A DNA stretch of 12,189 bases from Alphaproteobacteria bacterium. GTDB lineage: Bacteria > Pseudomonadota > Alphaproteobacteria > Reyranellales > Reyranellaceae. Shown piece after piece: positions 5,504 to 11,129 of this stretch. The stretch is from assembly GCA_013290035.1 (NCBI GenBank), contig JABCYT010000038.1, positions 1-12,189 of the forward strand. The letters are read 5' to 3'. The position numbers were made by a program, and so were the translations under genes. Numbering within the stretch: position 1 is the first letter of the stretch; each line of letters starts with the position of its first letter. Under the pieces are notes generated by a model. The model was given only the letters and a program-made list of their open reading frames with translations, was not told where the DNA came from and made no database searches.

Positions 5504-5612
5504 GGCTGATGCTCCTGAGGGGGTACAGCACCAATTTAAGGTTCACTTGGAAGAAAGTCAAGTAAATCTTTTGCCCACTCACTGCCGTAGATCGAATTTT
5601 CGGGCGCCATAG
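5478..5612 (+). CDS. Possible 44-aa small protein (doubtful)
   Basis: A plus-strand frame starts with ATG at 5478 and ends with TAG at 5610-5612. The product would begin MSDDPGPVMADAPEGVQHQF and continue through KVHLEESQVNLLP. The composition is acidic and plausible, but the ribosome site is weak (CGGAA-like) and no promoter is obvious. The stop codon lies inside the hairpin at 5596-5623. It overlaps the 30-codon frame and the promoter candidate on the other strand, so at most one reading is likely to be functional. Confidence 0.15.
   Translation: MSDDPGPVMADAPEGVQHQFKVHLEESQVNLLPTHCRRSNFRAP
5533..5561 (-). promoter_or_regulatory. Sigma-70-type promoter candidate reading leftward
   Basis: On the minus strand TTGACT (5561-5556) and TAAATT (5538-5533) are separated by exactly 17 bases. 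This gives 5 of 6 and 4 of 6 matches to the housekeeping hexamers and a predicted start near 5526. The inverted repeat ACTTG/CAAGT (5545-5549 and 5559-5563, 9-base gap) overlaps the -35 and the spacer and could be an operator. No recognised gene lies directly downstream; the transcript would run against the 3' end of the TetR gene. Confidence 0.4.
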
Positions 5613-5623
5613 CGACCGAAAAT
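5596..5623. repeat. Strong 28-base hairpin
   Basis: ATTTTCGG (5596-5603) pairs with CCGAAAAT (5616-5623). After a single G-A mismatch, CGC (5605-5607) pairs with GCG (5612-5614) around a CATA loop. Eleven pairs in 28 bases is well above background. It lies downstream of the MscS operon and could be its terminator or part of a structured RNA, but the T-rich tail expected of an intrinsic terminator is missing on both strands. Confidence 0.45.
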
Positions 5624-5643
5624 GCCCGTTGTCGACCACGGAC

Positions 5644-5673
5644 TTTTTGCGCCCCGTAGAGGGGCAGCGAAAG
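5644..5673. repeat. Second hairpin in the same intergenic region
   Basis: GCCCC (5651-5655) pairs with GGGGC (5661-5665) around GTAGA. With one bulged A at 5666 the stem continues outward as TTTTTGC (5644-5650) against GCGAAAG (5667-5673), allowing G-U pairs, for about 12 pairs in all. It stands 20 bases from the hairpin at 5596-5623. Together they look like consecutive stems of one RNA or decay-protecting 3' structures of the minus-strand efflux operon. Confidence 0.4.
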
Positions 5674-5829
5674 TTGGTCGCGCGGCAAGGGACACAATAG
5701 GTCGTATCAACCTCGCCGATGCCAGCATCGCAGTCACCACGGTGTTCCGAAGTGTTCATGTCCGTCCTTTCATTAAACAACAGGACGGTGTCGGATTCTC
5801 TTGGATCCCTCCGATCGTGATCCGATTCG

Positions 5830-7362
5830 TCACCGCATCGCCGAGCCGGGCGGCCCTTCAAGAAACATCCGGCGCATCCGCGAAACCAACGCAGAGATCG
5901 ACGGCGCATCGGCGACACCCTGATCACCGGTGGCACCCGACGCGCTTGCCTTGGCACGCTGCGACAGCGTCTGTTTGATCTCGTCGGCGATGCTTGGCCT
6001 GTCCTGCATCAGCTTGGCCAATGCGGCCTGGCCGACTTCATAGACGACGGTGAAGGTCAGAGCGCGGACCGTCGCCAGTTCGCAGGCGCCGGGCAACAAC
6101 TCGCTTTCGCCGAAATAGTCGCCCGGCGCCAACCGACGCAATTCGAGTTCGCCTTCCTCGCTGTGGCAGGCAACCACGAGGACTCCGGTGCGGATGATCA
6201 CCAGAGAACTGAGCTTGCCGCCCTCTTCCACCAGCACTTCTCCCTTGCGATAGGTCTTGCGCGTCATCGTCTCGGCCAGCGCCTGCTTCTCCGCCTCGGT
6301 AAGGGACGCGAGCAACGGCAGGGCGTCCAGCAAGCGCAGGGCGGTGGCCTTGGTCGCTGCGGGAGCCGCCGGTTGCGATAGGCCGCCGGAGACGCCCGCG
6401 GCTTCCTTGGGCTGGGCAAGCGCCAGCCCCGCTGCCCGGGCATGGCGATAGATCAGGTCGTGGACCTCGTTCCTGGCCGCCGAGACCGACGCGAAGTCGC
6501 GAACGCGGAACGCCAGCTCGAACTCGATCGCCTGCGCGTCGAGCGACTTTATCTCCACGGTCGGCTCGGGTATCGACAGGATGGAGTTGCTGCTCAGCAG
6601 CACGTTGCGCATGACCACCGAGATCGCCGACGGCGTCATGGTCGGCATCATGCGCACCCTGAGGTTCACGCCATGGCTGCGGTTGGGGCTGCTGAGATTG
6701 GTGACCTGCGCCTTGGCCAGGTTGCTGTTGGGCAGAACGACGAGGTCGTTGGCCCCGTTGAGCAGGCTGGTGGCACGCCAATTGGTCTCGATGACGCGTC
6801 CCTCGGTGCCATCGCTCAGCACGATCCAGTCGCCGACCTTGTAGGCACGGCTGATATTGAGGGCGACGCCCGAGAAGACGTCGGCCAGCGTGTTCTGCAG
6901 GGCCAGGCCGAGGATGATGGCGAACACGCCGGACGTGGCGATCAGGGTGCCGACGGGGACGTCGAAGACATAGGCGAGAACCGACAGGGCGCCGCCGAGA
7001 TAGATCACGCCGACGACGACATCCTGCATCAGGCGGCTCTCGTGCGGCCGTCTTTCGAAGATCAGGAAGATGCGCGTGAAGCTCGTCAGCACCCAGACGG
7101 CATTGACCCACCAGATGACCTTGGCCAAGGCCAGGAAAATGCGCTCGAACGCCGGTGTATCGCCGGGCGCAATGACATAGGGGACGATGTCGTGATGATA
7201 CAGGAGCGCCGTGAGGCCCGCGAAGAAGGCGAACTGGAAGATCAGGCGTCCCGCCGGGTAGCGCCGGAGCAACACGTGGGTCACGAGCGCGCCGGCGGTT
7301 GCCAGCACGCCCGTCTGGACGAGCGGATCGCGCGCCAAATCGGTCAGTATCGAGGCGTCCAT
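5830..7362 (-). CDS. MscS-type mechanosensitive channel with C-terminal cyclic-nucleotide-binding-like domain
   Basis: The product is a 510-residue inner-membrane protein. Hydrophobic segments lie at about 15-32, 40-65, 76-102 and 112-133. The pore-lining MscS helix and beta domain follow (ATSGVFAIILGLALQ, 142-156; NTLADVFSGVALNISRAYKVGDWI, 157-180, then VIETNWRATSL and VVLPNSNL), and MscS-like sequence continues to about residue 315. A Pro/Ala linker leads to a cyclic-nucleotide-binding-like domain at about 343-468 with GDYFGESELL (414-423). The phosphate-binding Arg expected in that cassette is not seen: the local sequence is GACELATVRA. Channels of this architecture are known as bacterial cyclic-nucleotide-gated or MscS-related channels and release solutes under osmotic or envelope tension. 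The ATG at 7362 has GGGAGA upstream; a frame extension to 7416 would overlap the HlyD gene. It lies 14 bases after HlyD and is last in the operon. Confidence 0.92.
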   Translation of the reverse strand: MDASILTDLARDPLVQTGVLATAGALVTHVLLRRYPAGRLIFQFAFFAGLTALLYHHDIVPYVIAPGDTPAFERIFLALAKVIWWVNAVWVLTSFTRIFLIFERRPHESRLMQDVVVGVIYLGGALSVLAYVFDVPVGTLIATSGVFAIILGLALQNTLADVFSGVALNISRAYKVGDWIVLSDGTEGRVIETNWRATSLLNGANDLVVLPNSNLAKAQVTNLSSPNRSHGVNLRVRMMPTMTPSAISVVMRNVLLSSNSILSIPEPTVEIKSLDAQAIEFELAFRVRDFASVSAARNEVHDLIYRHARAAGLALAQPKEAAGVSGGLSQPAAPAATKATALRLLDALPLLASLTEAEKQALAETMTRKTYRKGEVLVEEGGKLSSLVIIRTGVLVVACHSEEGELELRRLAPGDYFGESELLPGACELATVRALTFTVVYEVGQAALAKLMQDRPSIADEIKQTLSQRAKASASGATGDQGVADAPSISALVSRMRRMFLEGPPGSAMR

Positions 7363-7376
7363 CGCAGGTCTCCCGG

Positions 7377-8294
7377 TCAGCGAAAGCGATCCCTGACCAC
7401 CGATGCGATCCACCATTCGCGACTTTGCCCCGTCACGACGACGGTACAGGTCATGCCAGAGCTGACGAGTACTCCGTCAGGAACGTTGTCGATGTGGATG
7501 CGCGTGGGAATCCGCTGGGCGAGCCGCACCCACTCGAAGGTCGGAGTGACATTCGCCAGAAGCTGCGGCCCGTTCGGGTTGTCCCGATCGGTAATGCCAC
7601 GGCTGATACCCTCGACATGGCCCTGCAACGCGGGTCCACCGCTCATGAGATGGATCTCGACCCGAACGCCCGGCTTGAGGCTGGGCATCTTGGTCTCTTC
7701 GAAGTAACCCTCGACGCGATAGGAGTCGCTGTCGATCAGCGCCAGCAGCTGGGTCCCGACGGCGGCGTATTGCCCGACGACCAGGCCGAGGTTGGTGACG
7801 AACCCATTGACGGGAGCCCTGACCACGGTTCGCTCGAGATTGAGCTTGGCGGTCGACAAATCCGCCACGGCCTGCTGGTAGGCCGCGAGCGCCGACGCCG
7901 CCACATGCTGGGAATCCTCCTTGTTTTCGTCAGAAATCGCGAGGTTCGTGAGCTTCTTGCGTCGATTGGCGTCGCTCTCCCGCATCACCATCTCGGCGTG
8001 GCGGCCCGCCACATTGGCTTGGGCCGTGGCGACGGCCAGCTCGTAGCGTGCCCGATCGACAACAAACAGGACGTCACCCTTGTGGACCACCTGATTGTCC
8101 CGGACCCGCAGGTCGGTCACGAACCCGGCGACGTCCGGCGCAATGGTAACGACATCGGCGCGCACCCTGGCGTCGCGCGTCCACGGCGAGAGCATGTAGT
8201 AGTTCCACAGTTCGTAGGCCCCGAGGCCGCCGGCCGCGACGATCAGCAGCGTGGCGACGACGCGCGCCAGAGCCTTCATCATATTTCTCATCAC
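7377..8294 (-). CDS. HlyD/EmrA-type membrane fusion protein of an aromatic-acid-like efflux system (AaeA-like)
   Basis: A periplasmic adaptor of 305 residues that would link the FUSC permease to an outer-membrane channel. Layout: one N-terminal membrane anchor (about 9-27), a first lipoyl half-motif (TIAPDVAGFVTDLRVRDNQ, about 50-68), a coiled-coil hairpin (about 85-160) rich in Ala, Glu and Arg, the second lipoyl half (VVRAPVNGFVTNLGLVVGQY, about 162-181), and a beta-barrel domain ending near PTRIHIDNV. Length agrees with AaeA-type proteins. The start is ambiguous: GTG at 8294, ATG at 8291, 8282 or 8279, none with a strong ribosome site. The gene starts 12 bases after the DUF1656 stop, which suggests translational coupling. 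The MscS-type gene follows after 14 bases. The exported substrate is not known; p-hydroxybenzoate-like acids are exported by the E. coli relative. Confidence 0.9.
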   Translation of the reverse strand: MMRNMMKALARVVATLLIVAAGGLGAYELWNYYMLSPWTRDARVRADVVTIAPDVAGFVTDLRVRDNQVVHKGDVLFVVDRARYELAVATAQANVAGRHAEMVMRESDANRRKKLTNLAISDENKEDSQHVAASALAAYQQAVADLSTAKLNLERTVVRAPVNGFVTNLGLVVGQYAAVGTQLLALIDSDSYRVEGYFEETKMPSLKPGVRVEIHLMSGGPALQGHVEGISRGITDRDNPNGPQLLANVTPTFEWVRLAQRIPTRIHIDNVPDGVLVSSGMTCTVVVTGQSREWWIASVVRDRFR

Positions 8295-8306
8295 GGCACC
8301 ATGAGA

Positions 8307-8501
8307 TCAGGTCGAAAACACGAGAGCGGAGAACAGGCAGAGGAAAAGCCCGAATCGGGCGAGCGACGGATGCCACAGCAAACGATAGAAGCCGAGGCGC
8401 GTGACCAGCCGGTCGACGATGACGAACACCAGGAGCGCGGCAAGGAAGTAGAGGAGGAGCGACGGCGCGAGCGCGCCGAAAAGCGGGACCTCACGCAGCA
8501 T
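8307..8501 (-). CDS. DUF1656 small membrane protein (AaeX-like)
   Basis: The 64-residue product has two hydrophobic segments, about 9-30 (FGALAPSLLLYFLAALLVFVI begins at residue 8) and about 47-63 (LARFGLFLCLFSALVF), separated by a conserved-looking RLGFYRLLWHP stretch (35-45). This is the form of DUF1656/AaeX proteins, which are nearly always encoded next to a HlyD-type adaptor and a FUSC permease; their exact role in the complex is undefined. The ATG at 8501 lies within the end of the FUSC gene (11-base overlap), has AGGGAG a little upstream and fits the family N-terminus (MLREVPLFG). A longer frame from 8582 would only add a hydrophilic shadow of the FUSC gene. Confidence 0.9.
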   Translation of the reverse strand: MLREVPLFGALAPSLLLYFLAALLVFVIVDRLVTRLGFYRLLWHPSLARFGLFLCLFSALVFST

Positions 8502-10704
8502 GGATCGGCGCTCCCTGCGATTTGTGGTCGAACAGCAGCTCGCGACAGCGCTCGAGTTCATCGGCGACGGCGGCGAAGGCAAACATTTCCCGGGCGGCAG
8601 CCCGTGCGTCGGCGACTCCCAGCCCGTCGTCGCGCACCTCCGCCAGGCACCTCACCGAGGCCGCCCTCGCGGCGCTCACCGCGCGATCGAGCGGCTGCCT
8701 GTCGTTGCGGCTGAGGAAGCAGGCGATGTCATCGGCTATGCCGGCGTCGGCCCGCCCCGACCGTCCCTGGTCGCGCACCCCGATCAGCTCACGTCCTGCA
8801 CCGAGCAGGGCAAAGCCGCAGTCGACGGCGGCAACGTCCTCCCCTCGATCGGGCGGCAGGCTCCGACGCAGCTGGTCAAGCGCCTCGACGGTGCTGGTCA
8901 CGAACTCGGTCGGGCCGACATGCGGCCGCCCGGCGATGCGCTCGAACGCGCGGCGCATCGCCTTGACGAAGCGGCGCCACGCGGCTTCAGGCGTATCGGG
9001 AGCAATGATGGCGAACAGCACCGCGGTCAGCGCGACGGCGAACGTCGCCGCCAGGGAGGTACCGATGAGACCGACAGGATCGTAAGCCATGCGATCCTGA
9101 AACGCGGCGACGCTGGCAAAGTAGAGACCGGCAAGGAACCCAAGCCCTGCCGTCTTGGGCTTTGCCATCAGCCAGGCGCAGAAAAACAGCACTGGAGCGA
9201 CAACCAGGCAAAACATCTCGAACCCCGAGGCGTCCGCCAGCACGACCTCGACCACGATGAAGGCAGGGACCGTTGCCAGCGCGAACAAAAACGCCGCCTT
9301 CGTCGCAGCCTCCGAGCCGCCTTCCATTGTGGCCAACCGCGCCGTCGCCACCGCCGCAAGGATGGTCGCCGTCACGCCGCTCGGCCAATCGGCGAGAATC
9401 CAGAATGTACCCGCGAAAAGCAGCGCCAGTGCTGCCCGAACGCCCGCCCAGGCGGCGCCGGCGCCGTCGTTCGAGACGGCGAAACGCGCCGGCCGCACCG
9501 GCTGGAGCTGCGGTGACAGAAAAGCGTCGTGCGCTTCGGCGAAGGCTGCCAATGCCCCGAAGAAGTCGCGCAGGTAGCCAATGGCAGCGGCGCCCCGGAT
9601 AACGTCCTCGTCCGGCGCCAACGACCCACGACAGAGCGCTCGAACAAGGGGCAGATCGGCGCTCGCCCGGACGAAGGAGTGCCGCAAGCCCGCCGCATCA
9701 AGCTTGCCATCGCGCCAAAGGGCGATCGCGTCTGCAGCTGTTCTCAAGGCTCCTTTCAGGTCCGGAACGGGCACGGCCGGACATGCCTTCAGCCAATCAG
9801 CAGATCGACCGAGGAGCTGCGCGACATCAATGACGCCCAGCATTGCCACGCCGAGGCGCCGAACGACATCGCTGCGGTCGCGGATGTCGCGATCCTCGAA
9901 GACCGCCGAAGCGCGCAGGTTCTCGATCGCGATCACCTGGCCAAGCAACCTGGTCCACAAGGCGGCGGCAGCACGGCCCCCGAGCAGCGCTACTGCGGCG
10001 TCGGCAAGCTCGGTTCGGCTGGAGGCAACGGCCCGACGCAAGGACTGAGCGAGCGACGTCGGCAGGACGAGATGGCTGATCGCGGCGGTCGTCATGATCC
10101 CGAGCGAGATCTCGGTGACGCGCGCCTGGGCGATGAAGAACGCATTCCCCGGGTCGAGAGCGCCCGGAATGCCGATGATCGCCACCGTGTAACCGGCCAG
10201 CACGAAGCCGTAGGCCGCGAAGTTCCTGGCCAGTTTCGAAGCAAAGGTGCAAAGCCCGATCCAGACGGCGAGTGTGCCGAGAAAAAGCACGCGCTCCTGG
10301 GCGAAGAGGGAGACCAGGAGCAGCGCGCCGGCGGCGCCAACCAGCGTTCCGATGATCCGGTAGAAGCTCTTTGCCAGGACGAGCCCGCTCTGCGGCTGCG
10401 CGACGATGAAGACCGTCAGCAGCGTCCATTTCGGCTGGTCGAGATTGAAGGCAAAAGCGATCCACAGGGCGAGCAGCGCCGAGGCCGTCGTCTTCGCTGC
10501 AAAGATCCAGGGAATCCAGGAAGGCCCCAGGAGCGGCTTTGGCGGATCGACGCCCGTGGATGGGCGAGGCGCCTTGCGTTGCATGATCTGCGCGGAGACC
10601 GGGCGGCGTACATCGCGGCCTTGCTGAATCCCAGCCGGAGCGAGACCCGCGACCGACCCGCCAACTTGGGCGATCTTCACGATCCGCTCGAAGTTGCCCT
10701 CCAT
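8491..10704 (-). CDS. FUSC-family efflux permease (AaeB-like)
   Basis: The inner-membrane pump component, 737 residues as annotated. It has the twofold pattern of FUSC proteins: a first block of about six membrane segments (about 65-215, including WTLLTVFIVAQPQSGLVLAK and an AARNFAAYGF-like KLARNFAAYGFVLAGYT), a long soluble domain (about 220-420), a second membrane block (about 425-570, FAGTFWILADWPSGVTATIL and on) and a cytosolic C-terminal tail. The E. coli AaeB relative is about 655 residues. The ATG at 10704 has AGGG 5 bases upstream. Another in-frame ATG at 10584 would remove 40 hydrophilic residues and fit the family better, but has no ribosome site, so the start is open. It is the first gene of the operon FUSC-DUF1656-HlyD-MscS and overlaps DUF1656 by 11 bases. 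No LysR-type regulator is adjacent, unlike the E. coli aae operon. Confidence 0.92.
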   Translation of the reverse strand: MEGNFERIVKIAQVGGSVAGLAPAGIQQGRDVRRPVSAQIMQRKAPRPSTGVDPPKPLLGPSWIPWIFAAKTTASALLALWIAFAFNLDQPKWTLLTVFIVAQPQSGLVLAKSFYRIIGTLVGAAGALLLVSLFAQERVLFLGTLAVWIGLCTFASKLARNFAAYGFVLAGYTVAIIGIPGALDPGNAFFIAQARVTEISLGIMTTAAISHLVLPTSLAQSLRRAVASSRTELADAAVALLGGRAAAALWTRLLGQVIAIENLRASAVFEDRDIRDRSDVVRRLGVAMLGVIDVAQLLGRSADWLKACPAVPVPDLKGALRTAADAIALWRDGKLDAAGLRHSFVRASADLPLVRALCRGSLAPDEDVIRGAAAIGYLRDFFGALAAFAEAHDAFLSPQLQPVRPARFAVSNDGAGAAWAGVRAALALLFAGTFWILADWPSGVTATILAAVATARLATMEGGSEAATKAAFLFALATVPAFIVVEVVLADASGFEMFCLVVAPVLFFCAWLMAKPKTAGLGFLAGLYFASVAAFQDRMAYDPVGLIGTSLAATFAVALTAVLFAIIAPDTPEAAWRRFVKAMRRAFERIAGRPHVGPTEFVTSTVEALDQLRRSLPPDRGEDVAAVDCGFALLGAGRELIGVRDQGRSGRADAGIADDIACFLSRNDRQPLDRAVSAARAASVRCLAEVRDDGLGVADARAAAREMFAFAAVADELERCRELLFDHKSQGAPIHAA

Positions 10705-10783
10705 GGTCGCCCTAACCGGCCACCGGATGTGAACCGGCGACGAAGCAAAGGCCCGCGGTTACGGAGACGAAAGAAGCGGACGT

Positions 10784-10796
10784 GCTTGTCACAAGC
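10784..10796. promoter_or_regulatory. Palindrome GCTTGTCACAAGC upstream of the efflux operon
   Basis: Perfect 6-base arms (GCTTGT and ACAAGC) flank a single central C, about 80 bases upstream of the FUSC start. The form and distance suit the operator of a dimeric repressor or activator of the efflux operon. No regulator gene is beside it, so the binding protein would be encoded elsewhere. Confidence 0.4.
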
Positions 10797-10895
10797 TCCT
10801 TCCGCAGAGCCACCAGCACCTGCCGCCGGGAGAGCAGCCCAAAGCATGGGGGTCGCGTTGCCACGTCATTGCTCCTTCAATTCGGCGGGCGCCAT

Positions 10896-10940
10896 CGTCC
10901 TGCTCGCGCTCGTCCTCCTCGCGATCGTCCTGCTCGCGCC
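10896..10940. repeat. Three tandem copies of a 15-bp unit
   Basis: CGTCCTGCTCGCGCT (10896-10910), CGTCCTCCTCGCGAT (10911-10925) and CGTCCTGCTCGCGCC (10926-10940) follow each other without gaps. The unit is a multiple of three and reads as IVLLA-like repeats in one plus frame, but no start site or family supports a gene there. Confidence 0.6.
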
Positions 10941-10972
10941 AAGAGGTGGGGCAGACTCGACGCTAACGCGAT

Positions 10973-11013
10973 CCCCCAAACGGGGGGCGCGTCGTGCGCC
11001 GAAGGGGGGCGCG
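10973..11013. repeat. Adjacent G/C-run hairpins and direct repeat
   Basis: CCCCC (10973-10977) pairs with GGGGG (10982-10986) around AAAC. Directly next to it GGCGC (10986-10990) pairs with GCGCC (10996-11000) around GTCGT. The decamer GGGGGGCGCG occurs at 10982-10991 and again at 11004-11013. No T-run follows. It may be part of a dispersed intergenic repeat family, which one window cannot show. Confidence 0.4.
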
Positions 11014-11129
11014 AAGGAACGACGCACGAATCGGCCAGCCTGTGCGCTTTCCGAACTGCACCGCTCCTGTCTCAAACCTCCCGTGATTCGACGCGTCGGC
11101 GTGGCGTTATGGCGGCGTCGATTGGCCTG

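Larger units (their letters stand above)
5303..5829. other. Gene-poor, partly AT-rich intergenic region with hairpins
   Basis: About 530 bases lie between the TetR stop and the MscS-cNBD stop without a convincing protein gene. Long open frames here, such as a minus frame across 5322-5957 and a plus frame across 5622-5978, run into the real MscS gene or have no recognisable composition. The stretch is visibly richer in A/T than its surroundings (notably 5360-5410 and 5530-5625), hinting at non-protein DNA or an acquired remnant. It holds an inverted pair TTGAC/GTCAA (5360-5364, 5385-5389), a minus-strand promoter candidate with a tiny frame, two good hairpins, and an inverted pair TCGGAT (5791-5796) / ATCCGA (5820-5825) just after the MscS stop that is not followed by a T-run. 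Confidence 0.5.
10705..11129. other. Gene-free region upstream of the efflux operon
   Basis: This 425-base stretch between the start of the FUSC gene and the stop of the malate:quinone oxidoreductase gene should hold the efflux operon promoter and the 3' end of mqo. Open frames through it are continuations of shadow frames or Arg/Ser/Pro-rich stretches without a recognisable family. It contains AACCGGC repeated at 10714-10720 and 10732-10738, the palindrome at 10784-10796, a triple 15-bp repeat and two G/C hairpins. No clear -35/-10 pair or intrinsic terminator was seen. Confidence 0.45.

Noticed and set aside
5322..5957. Minus-strand 211-codon frame downstream of the MscS gene
   Set aside because: Its first part overlaps the end of the MscS gene in another frame. 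The CVPCR...C cysteines looked briefly like a zinc site, but spacing and surrounding sequence match nothing I know and no ribosome site supports it.
6442..8714. Plus-strand open frames of 421 and 471 codons
   Set aside because: They are antisense to the MscS-cNBD, HlyD and DUF1656 genes, and the products are low-complexity His/Arg/Asp-rich sequences with no domain.
10866..11075. Minus-strand 69-codon frame upstream of FUSC
   Set aside because: The product is Arg/Ser/Ala-rich and derives from the tandem repeat and G/C runs; no start signal or motif.
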